From Dechloromonas agitata is5 (GTDB taxonomy: Bacteria > Pseudomonadota > Gammaproteobacteria > Burkholderiales > Rhodocyclaceae), in NCBI RefSeq assembly GCF_000519045.1, contig NZ_KI912532.1, positions 2,530,606 to 2,594,605 of the forward strand: a stretch of 64,000 bases of DNA. The letters run 5' to 3'. The translations under genes were made by a program, and so were the position numbers. Position 1 is the stretch's first letter; each line of letters starts with the position of its first letter. Positions 10,366-19,557 of this stretch are shown here, one piece after another. The notes beneath the pieces are model-generated. The model made no database searches. It worked only from the letters and a program-made list of their open reading frames with translations, and was not told where the DNA came from.

Positions 10366-11039
10366 TCGGCTGTTTCCAGCACATAACCCATGCCGCGAAC
10401 AGTGTGGATGAGCTTCAATTCAAAGCTGTCATCAACCTTGGCTCGCAGGCGACGTATCGCCACCTCGATAACGTTGGTGTCGCTATCGAAATTCATGTCC
10501 CAGACCTGGGAGGCAATAAGCGACCTCGGCAGGACTTCCCCTTGGCGGCGCAGCAGCAACTCCAACAATGAAAACTCCTTGGAGGTGAGGTCGATTTTTT
10601 TGCCAGCCCGAGTAACCCGCCTGCGTATCAAATCAAGCTCGAGGTCGGCCGCTCGCAGCACGTCGGCCTCTTTGGTTTTGGAGCCTCGTCGCAGCAGGGT
10701 GCGCACTCGTGCCAGTAGTTCCGAAAAGGCAAATGGCTTAACCAGATAGTCGTCAGCCCCCAGTTCCAATCCCTTCACCCGGTCATCGACGGAATCGCGG
10801 GCGGTCAGAAACAGCACTGGCATGTCCTTGCCTGCCTTGCGAATGCCCTGCAATACCTGCCACCCCTCAATGCCCGGCAACATGACATCCAGCACGGCCA
10901 AGTCGTAAGCCTCAGTCAAGGCAAGATGTAGCCCATCCAAGCCGTCTCTGGCCAAGTCGACCATGAAACCGGCTTCTGTCAGGCCCTGCTTAAGGTAATC
11001 GCCTGTTTTCGGCTCGTCTTCGACGACCAATATCCTCAT
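10362..11039 (-). CDS. copR: Heavy-metal response regulator, CusR/CopR type
   Basis: OmpR/PhoB-type transcription factor of 225 residues. The receiver has EDE at residues 8-10 and phospho-acceptor Asp51 in VLDVMLPG. The winged-helix domain ends VRGMGYVLE as in CusR/CopR. The ATG at 11039 is chosen over a TTG one codon upstream because GGGAG lies seven bases before it. It is divergent from the cytochrome c gene at 11189; the inverted repeat at 11108-11121 lies in the shared control region and recurs twice more in the island. Confidence 0.9.
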   Translation of the reverse strand: MRILVVEDEPKTGDYLKQGLTEAGFMVDLARDGLDGLHLALTEAYDLAVLDVMLPGIEGWQVLQGIRKAGKDMPVLFLTARDSVDDRVKGLELGADDYLVKPFAFSELLARVRTLLRRGSKTKEADVLRAADLELDLIRRRVTRAGKKIDLTSKEFSLLELLLRRQGEVLPRSLIASQVWDMNFDSDTNVIEVAIRRLRAKVDDSFELKLIHTVRGMGYVLETAE

Positions 11040-11107
11040 CAAACTACTCCCTGTGACTCATTTCCTGCGACTTATTCTGCTCTCAGGCGGCAGCTTAACC
11101 ATCCAGA

Positions 11108-11121
11108 TTACGGAAATGTAA
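11108..11121. promoter_or_regulatory. Putative CopR box 1 (TTAC-N6-GTAA)
   Basis: Inverted repeat TTACggaaatGTAA followed by TTTTTCGGTCAG. It sits between divergent copRS and the cytochrome c gene. The same core, GAAATGTAATTTT plus a downstream GGTCAG, recurs at 11831, and a weaker copy lies at 22440. Position and recurrence point to the operator of the adjacent regulator; binding is inferred. Confidence 0.65.
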
Positions 11122-11188
11122 TTTTTCGGTCAGTTTCTGGTTAGGTCACTTTCCCCAAAATGGTGCATATTGAAATCAGGGGACGCGT

Positions 11189-11821
11189 ATGAAGCAATTT
11201 TTGTTGGGGGCAGCCTCTGTGATTGGCCTTGGGGCTATTGCGGGCTTTGGTTATATCCAGAATGGCGGTCTCGATTTCGCGGCGGATAGGACACACTCAG
11301 ATGGCGTGACCAAGCTGATTGCCTGGGCGCGTGAGCAATCCATCACGAGGCAAGCGAAAGACATCGTTTCCCCCGGAGATTTGGCGTCCGGAGAGCGTAT
11401 TCGCCGCGGTGCGGGCAACTACGAAGCCATGTGCGTTGGTTGCCATCTCTCCCCTGGCATGGAAGACAGCGAGATACGCAAAGGTCTGTATCCCGTTCCG
11501 CCCAATCTCGCCTTGGCAGATGACGCAACGAATGCGTCAGAAGGCGATGGACGTCGTTTCTGGATTATCAAACACGGTATCAAAGGCTCCGGCATGCCGG
11601 CATGGGCTGCAGGTGGTATGGATGACGAAGCCATCTGGGACCTGACGGCTTTCATCAAGGTGCTACCGAAGCTCTCAGCCAACGCGTATGAGGGCAGTGT
11701 TGCTGCAAGCGAGGGGCATTCGCATGGCGGCATGCCTCATGAGCCCGCGCTACAACAACCGTCGGAGAAGGGACATAACCATGAGAGCCACTCCCACAGC
11801 CGCCACAAACACAGCCACTAG
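11189..11821 (+). CDS. Exported c-type cytochrome with His-rich C-terminal tail
   Basis: Class-I-like monohaem cytochrome of 210 residues. An N-terminal hydrophobic segment (about 3-20) serves as signal or anchor. The haem site is CVGCH (Cys82, Cys85, His86), and the likely sixth ligand is Met136 in GSGMPAW. After residue 165 the protein becomes a metal-binding-looking tail with repeated His-Ser-His and His-Lys-His. The fold is related to copper-island cytochromes found next to cop/cus genes. The role is probably redox handling or buffering of copper in the periplasm, which is an inference from context and tail. A putative CopR box lies about 70 bases upstream. Confidence 0.85.
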   Translation: MKQFLLGAASVIGLGAIAGFGYIQNGGLDFAADRTHSDGVTKLIAWAREQSITRQAKDIVSPGDLASGERIRRGAGNYEAMCVGCHLSPGMEDSEIRKGLYPVPPNLALADDATNASEGDGRRFWIIKHGIKGSGMPAWAAGGMDDEAIWDLTAFIKVLPKLSANAYEGSVAASEGHSHGGMPHEPALQQPSEKGHNHESHSHSRHKHSH

Positions 11822-11830
11822 GGCCCATGC

Positions 11831-11844
11831 TTACAGAAATGTAA
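11831..11844. promoter_or_regulatory. Putative CopR box 2 (TTAC-N6-GTAA)
   Basis: Inverted repeat TTACagaaatGTAA followed by TTTTGGGGTCAG, almost identical to the box at 11108. It lies ten bases after the cytochrome stop and about 85 bases before the DUF411 gene, so it probably drives a second transcript that includes DUF411, the CusF-like gene and cusCBA. Confidence 0.65.
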
Positions 11845-11926
11845 TTTTGGGGTCAGGTAGCTGTTGGTTGCGCCTATCTAAACTCTGTTCCTATACGTTA
11901 GCCCTCACTGCTTAACGGAGACCGAA

Positions 11927-12361
11927 ATGCTCAAGACCAGACCTCTCATCATTGCCTTTGCTTTGTTTGCTGCCATCCCACAGGCCCATGCGGCCGAGCG
12001 CGTCGAGGTCTTCAAGAGCCCTTACTGCGGCTGCTGCGAAAAATGGGTTGAACACATGCGCAAGGCTGGTTTTGACGTCGTCACCAAGGACGTTAACGAC
12101 GTGCCTGCTGCCCGGAAATTGACCGGCATGCCGGAACGTTTTGGCTCCTGCCACACTGCCAAGGTCGGTGGCTATGTGGTCGAGGGGCATGTGCCCGCAG
12201 CCGATGTCCAGCGCCTGCTGAAAGAAAAGCCCAAGGCCGTCGGCCTAGCCGCACCCGGCATGCCCCAAGGTTCGCCGGGTATGGAAACCAATCATCCACA
12301 ACCGTATGACACGCTGCTCGTCCAGGCGGACGGAAGCCACAAGGTTTTCGCAAAACATTAA
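11927..12361 (+). CDS. DUF411 periplasmic metal-binding protein
   Basis: Small exported protein of 144 residues with a signal peptide (1-22, ending AHA). The mature part has the DUF411 cysteine signature SPYCGCCEKW (Cys34, Cys36, Cys37), then Cys75-His76 in FGSCHTAKVGGYVVEGHVP. DUF411 proteins are regularly found in copper-resistance loci and are thought to be metallochaperones; the exact role is not established. It is followed 23 bases later by a CusF-like gene. Confidence 0.85.
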   Translation: MLKTRPLIIAFALFAAIPQAHAAERVEVFKSPYCGCCEKWVEHMRKAGFDVVTKDVNDVPAARKLTGMPERFGSCHTAKVGGYVVEGHVPAADVQRLLKEKPKAVGLAAPGMPQGSPGMETNHPQPYDTLLVQADGSHKVFAKH

Positions 12362-12384
12362 CCTTTATCACAAGGAGAACACTT

Positions 12385-12723
12385 ATGAAGAAATTGATTG
12401 CCTCCCTTTCCGTTATCGGCGCTTTGGCTCCCGCAATTGCGTTGGCCGCTGACCATGGCGCGCATGCCGGTCACGGTGCAATGCACGCTCAGGCTGCGGA
12501 ATCCCCGCTCATCGACGGCCTAGTGAAAAAGGTGGACAAGGCTGGAGGCAAGCTGACCGTCTCCCATGATGCATTGCCCAACGGCATGCCAGCGATGACC
12601 ATGGCGTTCAAGGTCAAGGATGCTTCCTGGCTCGACAAAGTGAAGAGCGGACAGAAAATCCGATTCGCATCGGACAACATCAATGGTGCAATGACTATCG
12701 TCCGCCTGGAACTGCCAAAGTAA
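12385..12723 (+). CDS. cusF: CusF-like periplasmic copper chaperone with altered capping residue
   Basis: Exported 112-residue protein: signal peptide (1-21), a His-rich spacer (residues 24-34), then an OB-fold CusF domain. The metal site of E. coli CusF is His, Trp, Met, Met. Here His61, Met71 and Met73 align (SHDALPNGMPAMTM), but Met68 is at the place of the Trp that caps Cu(I). It would pass Cu(I)/Ag(I) to the CusCBA pump encoded just downstream. The AAGGAG ribosome site is strong. A second CusF-type domain, with the Trp retained, is fused to CusB. Confidence 0.82.
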   Translation: MKKLIASLSVIGALAPAIALAADHGAHAGHGAMHAQAAESPLIDGLVKKVDKAGGKLTVSHDALPNGMPAMTMAFKVKDASWLDKVKSGQKIRFASDNINGAMTIVRLELPK

Positions 12724-12772
12724 GAACATGTTGGCACGCGGTGCCAGCGTAAAACATCACGAGGACAAGCCG

Positions 12773-14044
12773 ATGAAACGAATAACACCCTCGCGCAAAC
12801 TCCTGTGCGCCGCGCTTACAGCATCTTGGTGCCTGGGTGCCCAGGCCCAAGTTCAACCGGGCAGCAATGTTGAGAGCTTGCTGTCGATGGCACGAGAAGG
12901 AAACCCCGACTTCGCCAGCATGCGCTACGAAGCTGATGCCGCCACTGAGCGGATTACCCCAGCCGGGGCATTGCCTGACCCTAAATTGCGCACCGAATTG
13001 ATGGACATTACCAAGGGCGGCTCGCAAAGCGCCTCCCTGTCCCCCAGCCGGGTCGGTAGCACGCGCTACACCTTGATGCAGGACATCCCCTGGTTCGGAA
13101 AACGCGACCTCAAGCGCGAAATTGCCGAACTGGAGGCAGAGGGCGCCAAGGGGCGCGCCTACGGCACCTGGAGCGAAGTCGCCGCCAAAATCAAGACCAC
13201 CTACGCGCAGCTCTACTACCTGAACCGCAATGAAAGCCTGACCAAGGAAATTCTCGACCTGATGGTGCGCCTGGAGAAAATTGCCCAGGTTCGCTACGCC
13301 GGCGGCCTGGCAGCGCAGCAGGACGTTATCCGGGCACAGGTCGAACAGACTTCGATGCGTAACGAACTCATCGCTATCGAGACTGAACATCATCACCTGA
13401 AGACACGCATGAACGCCTTGTTGGGGCGCCCCGCTGCTGCGCCATTGGCCATGCCGGAATCCCTGCGCCCCTTGCCGGCTCCCGCCCAACTTGACTACGC
13501 GACCCTGGAAGAGCGTGCGCGGACCCGGAACCCGATGTTGTCGGCCGAAGGCCACCGAATCGCAGCCGCCGAGAAAAGCCGGGAACTGGCCTACAAGAAT
13601 CGTTATCCCGATGTGACGGTCGGTGTTGTACCGAACCAGATGCAGAATGAAGTGAAGCAATGGGACTTGATGTTCGAAATCAACATCCCTTTGCAGCAGT
13701 CCAGCCGACGCGCCCAGGAACGCGAGGCCGAAGCCATGGTGTCGGCGAGCCGAGCAAAACGTGATGCCACATCCAACCAACTCCTGTCCGACCTCTCGGC
13801 CAACCTCTTCGAACTGGAAGCGGCCCGGCGGACCGAACGCCTGACTACCGACAGCTTGCTACCGCAGGCTGAACTGACTTTCAAAGCGGCGCTGTCGGGC
13901 TATGAAACCGGCAAAGTGGACTTTGCCACCCTGCTGGATGCCCAGCGCCAGATTCGCCAGGCCAAGCTCAACCAAATCAAATCGCGTGCAGAGGCCCAGG
14001 TTCGCCTCGCCGAAATCGAACGCATCCTCGGAGAAGAACTATGA
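12773..14044 (+). CDS. cusC: CusC-type outer-membrane efflux protein (TolC family)
   Basis: Outer-membrane channel subunit of the tripartite metal efflux pump. The 423-residue protein has a signal peptide ending LGAQAQ and TolC-family coiled-coil repeats with heptad-rich segments around residues 100-230 and 290-420. The frame is open 15 codons upstream, but the ATG at 12773 has GAGGA eight bases before it and starts the signal peptide. No lipobox cysteine is visible, unlike E. coli CusC. The stop overlaps the cusB start (ATGA). Confidence 0.88.
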   Translation: MKRITPSRKLLCAALTASWCLGAQAQVQPGSNVESLLSMAREGNPDFASMRYEADAATERITPAGALPDPKLRTELMDITKGGSQSASLSPSRVGSTRYTLMQDIPWFGKRDLKREIAELEAEGAKGRAYGTWSEVAAKIKTTYAQLYYLNRNESLTKEILDLMVRLEKIAQVRYAGGLAAQQDVIRAQVEQTSMRNELIAIETEHHHLKTRMNALLGRPAAAPLAMPESLRPLPAPAQLDYATLEERARTRNPMLSAEGHRIAAAEKSRELAYKNRYPDVTVGVVPNQMQNEVKQWDLMFEINIPLQQSSRRAQEREAEAMVSASRAKRDATSNQLLSDLSANLFELEAARRTERLTTDSLLPQAELTFKAALSGYETGKVDFATLLDAQRQIRQAKLNQIKSRAEAQVRLAEIERILGEEL

Positions 14045-15624
14045 ACAAGGGAGTGATTGCCGCTGCCGTCGTGGCTGCATTGGCCGCTGGTGGCGGTTAC
14101 TGGGCGGGCCAGAAGAATAGTTCGCTTCCACACGCCGAGGGGCCTGCCAGCATGACGGCCGATGCGGGGAAGAAAGAACGGAAAGTTCTTTTCTACCGCA
14201 ATCCGATGGGTTTGCCTGATACCTCGCCGACGCCCAAGAAAGACCCCATGGGGATGGACTACATCCCGGTCTACGAAGGCGAGCAAGATGATGAACCGGC
14301 TTCCGCCAACCAAATCAAAATCAGCACCGAGAAGATTCAGAAGCTCGGGGTGCGTACCGAAGCGGCAACGCTGCGTAACCTGGACAAGGTTATCCGGGCG
14401 GCCGGTCGAATTGAGCCCGACGAGCGCCGCACCTATGCCATCTCGCCCAAATTCGAAGGCTATGTTGAGCGTCTGCATGTCAATGTGACCGGTCAGCCGG
14501 TGGGCAAGGGGCAGCCGCTGTTTGAGGTTTACAGTCCGGAACTGGTCTCGGCGCAGCGCGAGTACGCTATTGCCGCCCAAGGCGTCGAGAGCCTGAAGGG
14601 GGCTGATGGGAGCACTCAGGACGGGATGCGTCAGTTGGCCGACTCCAGTCTGGCGCGTCTGCGCAACTGGGACATCTCGGAAGAACAAGTGAAGTCCCTC
14701 GCCAAATCCGGTGAAACCCGGCGCACGCTAACCTTCCGTTCGCCAGTCAATGGCATCGTGACCGAGAAGAAGGCCGTCCAGGGCATGCGCTTCATGCCCG
14801 GCGAAGCACTTTATCAAGTCACCGACCTCTCGTCGGTCTGGGCCGTCGCTGATGTCTTTGAACAGGACATCGCTTGGGTCAAGCCTGGTGCCAAGGCCAA
14901 GGTCAAAATCAATGCCTACCCTGACAAGAGCTTCGAAGGCACCATCAGCTATGTCTATCCGACCCTGAAAGCAGAAACCCGGACCATTCCGGTTCGAATT
15001 GACTTGCCGAATCCAAACAACCAACTGAAACCGGGCATGTTTGCGCAGCTTGAGTTGCCAACGGCGGCCAAGGGTGCGGTAGTCACCGTACCGAATTCAG
15101 CGGTCATCGATAGCGGCACGCGCCAAATCGTTCTGGTGCAAGCCAAGGAAGGCCGTTTCGAACCGCGCGACGTCAAGCTCGGTGCCCGCAGTGATGAGCG
15201 TATTGAGGTACTGGATGGGGTCCGTGAAGGCGAGCAGGTGGTCGTCGCCGCCAATTTCCTGATTGATGCGGAGAGCAATCTGAAAGCAGCCGTCGGCAGC
15301 TTCGGGCATTCCAGTCATGGTGGCGCGGCCGCGCCCGAGAAACCTGCCGCAACCAAGGTTGGCCATCAGGCCGAAGGCAAGGTTGAGGAAGTCGATACGA
15401 AGGCAGGCACGGTCAGTGTGACGCATGGCCCGGTGGCGAGTCTGAAATGGCCCGGCATGACCATGGAGTTCAAGGCTGCCAACGAAGCCATCCTCAAGCA
15501 ATTAAAGCCCGGTGCTGCGATTGATTTCGAGTTCGTTGAGCGTGGTCAGGGTGAATGGGTCATCACCTCGGTGAAACTTGCCAGCCAACCGGCCGGCAAG
15601 GCCAACCCGCACGCCGGTCACTGA
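14041..15624 (+). CDS. cusB: CusB-type periplasmic adaptor with N-terminal metal-binding domain and fused CusF domain
   Basis: Membrane-fusion protein of the RND metal pump, 527 residues against about 400 for E. coli CusB. An N-terminal membrane anchor (about 5-22) is followed by a heavy-metal-binding segment with PMG motifs (YRNPMGLPD, KDPMGMDYIPVY; residues 55-80). Barrel-sandwich and beta-barrel domains lie at about 100-410. The C-terminus (about 448-517) is a complete CusF-like domain with His462, Trp470, Met473 and Met475 (KWPGMTMEF). The chaperone site is thus built into the adaptor. It overlaps cusC by four bases. Confidence 0.92.
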   Translation: MNKGVIAAAVVAALAAGGGYWAGQKNSSLPHAEGPASMTADAGKKERKVLFYRNPMGLPDTSPTPKKDPMGMDYIPVYEGEQDDEPASANQIKISTEKIQKLGVRTEAATLRNLDKVIRAAGRIEPDERRTYAISPKFEGYVERLHVNVTGQPVGKGQPLFEVYSPELVSAQREYAIAAQGVESLKGADGSTQDGMRQLADSSLARLRNWDISEEQVKSLAKSGETRRTLTFRSPVNGIVTEKKAVQGMRFMPGEALYQVTDLSSVWAVADVFEQDIAWVKPGAKAKVKINAYPDKSFEGTISYVYPTLKAETRTIPVRIDLPNPNNQLKPGMFAQLELPTAAKGAVVTVPNSAVIDSGTRQIVLVQAKEGRFEPRDVKLGARSDERIEVLDGVREGEQVVVAANFLIDAESNLKAAVGSFGHSSHGGAAAPEKPAATKVGHQAEGKVEEVDTKAGTVSVTHGPVASLKWPGMTMEFKAANEAILKQLKPGAAIDFEFVERGQGEWVITSVKLASQPAGKANPHAGH

Positions 15625-15637
15625 GGAGACTATCCCG

Positions 15638-18600
15638 ATGTTGGCCAAAATCATCGAATGGTCGGGACGCAACCGGTTCCTCGTCCTGCTTGCCACCTTG
15701 TTTGTCATCGTCGCTGGTGTTGTGGCGGTCATGCGCACGCCCCTGGATGCACTCCCCGACCTCTCCGACGTCCAGGTTATCGTCTACACCGAGTATCCCG
15801 GCCAGGCGCCGCAGGTGGTCGAGGACCAGGTCACCTATCCGCTGACGACATCGATGCTGTCGGTGCCGAAATCCAAAGTGGTTCGTGGCTTCTCGTTCTT
15901 CGGCGCTTCGTTTGTCTACATCATCTTCGAGGACGGCACGGACATCTACTGGGCGCGCTCGCGCGTTCTCGAGTATCTCAATTTCGCGGCTGGTCGCATG
16001 CCCAAAGGTGTCACGCCGCAAATCGGCCCGGATGCGACTGGCGTTGGCTGGGTCTATCAATATGCTGTCCTGGCCAAGGACAAGACGCTGGCCGAACTAC
16101 GCACGCTCCAGGACTGGTATCTGCGCTATCAACTGACCAAGGCGCATGGCGTGGCAGAAGTTGCCTCCATCGGTGGCTTCGTCCAGACCTACCAGGTCAC
16201 TGTCGACCCGGTGAAACTGCGCGCCTACGGCATTCCGCTGGCCAAGGTCTCGCAGGTTATCCGCGACTCCAACCGCGATGTTGGCGGTCGGGTCGTCGAG
16301 ATGGCCGAAACCGAATATATGGTGCGCGGCAAGGGTTATCTGCGCGGTGCCGGTGACATCGAAAATCTCGTCGTGAAATCGGACAAGGGCACGCCGGTGC
16401 TGGTACGCGATATTGCGCGCGTCGAGCTAGCCCCGGATGAGCGTCGCGGCCTGACCGAACTCAATGGCGAAGGCGAGGTGGTTTCCGGCATCGCCATGGC
16501 CCGTTACGGTCAGAACGCTTTGGAAGTTATCCATAACCTGAAGGAGAAGATTGGTGAAATCTCGGCTGGCCTGCCTGAAGGCGTCACCATCGAGACAGTC
16601 TACGACCGCTCCGAGCTGATTCACCGTGCCATCGATACGCTGACTCGCACCCTGGCCGAGGAAAGCCTCATCGTTGCCCTAGTCTGCATAGTGTTCCTGC
16701 TCCATTTGCGTAGCGCCCTGGTCGCCATCCTGATGCTGCCGGTCGGCGTGCTGATGGCCTTCATTGCCATGCGCCTGTTGGGCATGAACTCCAACCTAAT
16801 GAGTCTGGGCGGCATTGCCATCGCCATTGGCGCGATGATTGATGCGGCCATCGTGATGATTGAGAACGCTCATAAGCACATCGAACGCTTGCCGGAAAAT
16901 CACAGCCACAGCGAGCGGGTCGAGGCGATGATTGCCGCGTGTAAGGAAGTTGGCCCCGCGCTGTTCTTCTCGCTGCTCATCATCACGGTGTCCTTCCTGC
17001 CGGTATTCACACTGGAGGCGCAGGAAGGTCGCCTGTTCTCGCCGCTGGCTTACACAAAGACCTTCTCGATGGCCGGCGCAGCCTTGCTCTCGGTGACACT
17101 GGTGCCCGTGCTGATGATGCTGTTTATTCGCGGCAAAATCATGCCCGAGGCCAAGAACCCGGTGAATCGTTTCCTCATCTTGGGCTACCGACCCATCATT
17201 GCCTGGGTCATGCGCTGGAAGAAAGCGACCATCGTTGCGGCTCTGGTGGCGTTGGTGGTATCCATTTATCCAGCCAGCAAGCTGGGCTCCGAGTTCATGC
17301 CGACCCTGAATGAGGGTACTTTGTTCTACATGCCGGCCTCCCTGCCAGGCATGTCGATTACCAAGGCGGCCGAACTCCTCCAAACCCAGAACAAAATCAT
17401 TAAGAGCTTCCCCGAGGTCGCCTCGGTTTACGGCAAGGCAGGGCGGGCCAATACGGCCACCGACCCGGCGCCGACCGAAATGTTCGAGACGGTCATCAAC
17501 CTCAAGCCGGAATCCGAGTGGCGCTCCGGGATGACCATCGACAAGCTGATTGCCGAGATGGACAAGGCATTGCAGTTCCCTGGTGTGTCGAATGCTTGGA
17601 CGATGCCCATCAAGGCTCGTATCGACATGCTGTCGACCGGCATACGGACGCCCATCGGCATCAAGGTCTTTGGCAAGGACCTCAACGAAATGGAACGCTT
17701 GGCCCGGGAAATCGAAACGGTGGTGAAGGAGGTGCCGGGCACGACTTCCGCCTTTGCCGAGCGCATCACCGGGGGTTACTACCTCAATATCGAACCGGAC
17801 CGCGCCCAGTTGGCCCGCTACGGGTTGGCTGTCGGCGACGTTCAGGAGGTGATTGGACAAGCACTGGGTGGCGAGATGGTGACCACGACCGTCGAAGGCC
17901 GTGAGCGATTCGGGGTCACTGTGCGCTATCCGCGCGAACTGCGCTCCGACCCGCAGCAGATTTCGCAGCAGGTGCTGGTGCCTACCATGGATGGGGCAAT
18001 GATTCCGTTGGGGCAACTGGCCAAGGTTGAGGTCGCCAAGGGGACGCCGGGCATCCGGACCGAGAATGCGCTGCTTTCCGCTTATATTTTCGTCGACATC
18101 CGCGACCGCGACATCGGTGGCTACGTGGCTGATGCGAAGAAGGCTGTCGCCGAGAAGGTGAAATTCCCGCCGGGCTATTACGCCACCTGGAGCGGCCAGT
18201 TCGAGTCGATGGAGCGAGCTATCGAGAAAATGAAGATTGTCGTGCCTGTCACGCTGCTCATCATTTTCCTGTTGCTCTACCTCAACTTCCGGCGCCTGAC
18301 CGAAACCTTCATCGTGATGCTGTCGGTGCCCTTCGCGCTGGTCGGCGGTATCTGGCTGATGTGGCTGCTCGGCTACAACCTCTCGGTGGCAGTTGCCGTA
18401 GGCTTCATTGCGCTGGCTGGCGTGGCGGCGGAAACCGGCGTCGTGATGCTCATCTATCTCGATCATGCCTGGGAAGCGTTGAAGGCCAAGCGGCGCGCTG
18501 AGGGTAAAACACCTAGTGTGGCTGACCTTTACGAAGCCATTATGGAAGGTGCGGTGGAGCGTGTTCGGCCGAAGATGATGACCGTCGTCGCCATCATGGC

Positions 18601-18772
18601 GGGCTTGCTGCCCATCATGTGGGGAACAGGTACCGGCTCCGAGGTGATGAGCCGGATTGCCGCCCCAATGGTAGGTGGCATGATTTCCTCGACCGTTCTG
18701 ACGTTGGCCGTCATCCCCGCCATCTACGCACTGGTTAAGCAGTGGCGGCTTTCCAGGAACCTGGAAGCTTGA
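15638..18772 (+). CDS. cusA: CusA-type heavy-metal RND efflux pump
   Basis: Inner-membrane proton-driven transporter of 1044 residues exporting Cu(I)/Ag(I) through CusB and CusC. It has the RND layout of twelve membrane helices with two large periplasmic loops. The proton-relay Asp lies in TM4 (GAMIDAAIVMIENAHK), the motif that defines the HME subfamily. The start ATG at 15638 follows GAGGAG by nine bases; the frame is open 20 codons upstream, within cusB. Periplasmic methionines for metal relay are plentiful but cannot be assigned without alignment. Confidence 0.94.
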   Translation: MLAKIIEWSGRNRFLVLLATLFVIVAGVVAVMRTPLDALPDLSDVQVIVYTEYPGQAPQVVEDQVTYPLTTSMLSVPKSKVVRGFSFFGASFVYIIFEDGTDIYWARSRVLEYLNFAAGRMPKGVTPQIGPDATGVGWVYQYAVLAKDKTLAELRTLQDWYLRYQLTKAHGVAEVASIGGFVQTYQVTVDPVKLRAYGIPLAKVSQVIRDSNRDVGGRVVEMAETEYMVRGKGYLRGAGDIENLVVKSDKGTPVLVRDIARVELAPDERRGLTELNGEGEVVSGIAMARYGQNALEVIHNLKEKIGEISAGLPEGVTIETVYDRSELIHRAIDTLTRTLAEESLIVALVCIVFLLHLRSALVAILMLPVGVLMAFIAMRLLGMNSNLMSLGGIAIAIGAMIDAAIVMIENAHKHIERLPENHSHSERVEAMIAACKEVGPALFFSLLIITVSFLPVFTLEAQEGRLFSPLAYTKTFSMAGAALLSVTLVPVLMMLFIRGKIMPEAKNPVNRFLILGYRPIIAWVMRWKKATIVAALVALVVSIYPASKLGSEFMPTLNEGTLFYMPASLPGMSITKAAELLQTQNKIIKSFPEVASVYGKAGRANTATDPAPTEMFETVINLKPESEWRSGMTIDKLIAEMDKALQFPGVSNAWTMPIKARIDMLSTGIRTPIGIKVFGKDLNEMERLAREIETVVKEVPGTTSAFAERITGGYYLNIEPDRAQLARYGLAVGDVQEVIGQALGGEMVTTTVEGRERFGVTVRYPRELRSDPQQISQQVLVPTMDGAMIPLGQLAKVEVAKGTPGIRTENALLSAYIFVDIRDRDIGGYVADAKKAVAEKVKFPPGYYATWSGQFESMERAIEKMKIVVPVTLLIIFLLLYLNFRRLTETFIVMLSVPFALVGGIWLMWLLGYNLSVAVAVGFIALAGVAAETGVVMLIYLDHAWEALKAKRRAEGKTPSVADLYEAIMEGAVERVRPKMMTVVAIMAGLLPIMWGTGTGSEVMSRIAAPMVGGMISSTVLTLAVIPAIYALVKQWRLSRNLEA

Positions 18773-18782
18773 CGAGTACATC

Positions 18783-19529
18783 ATGAGCTCAAGTACAGCC
18801 TCTCCGACCTGCGCACACTGCGGTACTAGCGACAAGGAGCGGTTGTACCTTCGAGAGGAGCATTGTGACTGCTGTGAAGGCTGCCTGCTGGACCGGTGCA
18901 TCGGTCACAAGCCGACTCTCGATTTGGCTGGGCTTTACTCAGGGTTCGTGGAGGCACTTGTCCGAACACTGGACCTGCGAGAACTAGAAACAGGATTGCA
19001 CTCTCGGCGAAGCGCCTGCCACACGCTGGTACTGGCCCGCCGAATCATTTCCGATGCTGAAGAGCTCCGCCAAATTTACTGGGGTGCCTTACTTCACGAC
19101 ATCGGAAAAATTGGCATTCCTGAGCGCATTCTTCTGAAAACTGGCGTGCTGACCGCCGAGGAGTGGCTCACCATGCGCCACCATGTCGAGTTGGGGTACT
19201 CCATTGTCAGCCAGTTGCCCGGCCTCGAGGTTGCTGCCGAATTGGTTCGGAGCCATGAAGAGCGATTCGATGGTTTAGGCTATCCACGAGGTTTGCGAGG
19301 CGAGGAAATTCCCATCGGCGCCAGGCTATTTGCAGTGATTGACACGCTGGATGCCATGACCTCGGACCGCTCATATCGACAGGGTCTCTCGTTTGATAGA
19401 GCCAAGGAGGAAATCCGGAGTATGGCGGGTAGCCAGTTCGACCCCTTGGCGGTCAAACTATTCCTGGCAGAAGAAAAGGCACTTCGGGACATGGTCGCCA
19501 TCAAATGCAGTCATCCGGAGGGAATTTAG
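18783..19529 (+). CDS. HD-GYP domain protein with Cys-rich N-terminus
   Basis: A 248-residue putative c-di-GMP phosphodiesterase that begins ten bases after cusA. The HD-GYP core is intact: HDIGKIGIPERILLK (His105, Asp106), HHVELG, SHEERFDGLGYPRGL (Gly166-Tyr167-Pro168) and DTLDAMTSDR. There is no receiver or PAS domain. Instead residues 10-39 hold seven cysteines (Cys10, 13, 28, 30, 31, 34, 39) in CAHCG and CDCCEGC arrangements, which looks like a metal-binding module. Coupling metal status to c-di-GMP is an inference from this and from its place in the cus operon. Confidence 0.85.
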   Translation: MSSSTASPTCAHCGTSDKERLYLREEHCDCCEGCLLDRCIGHKPTLDLAGLYSGFVEALVRTLDLRELETGLHSRRSACHTLVLARRIISDAEELRQIYWGALLHDIGKIGIPERILLKTGVLTAEEWLTMRHHVELGYSIVSQLPGLEVAAELVRSHEERFDGLGYPRGLRGEEIPIGARLFAVIDTLDAMTSDRSYRQGLSFDRAKEEIRSMAGSQFDPLAVKLFLAEEKALRDMVAIKCSHPEGI

Positions 19530-19557
19530 GCCAGCGCAAAATATCCTTTTAAAGCGG

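Noticed and set aside
16796..18901. 701-residue open frame antisense to cusA
   Set aside because: It is an antisense shadow of a strongly supported RND pump gene, is His/Gln-rich in the way GC-rich shadows are, and has no start site context.
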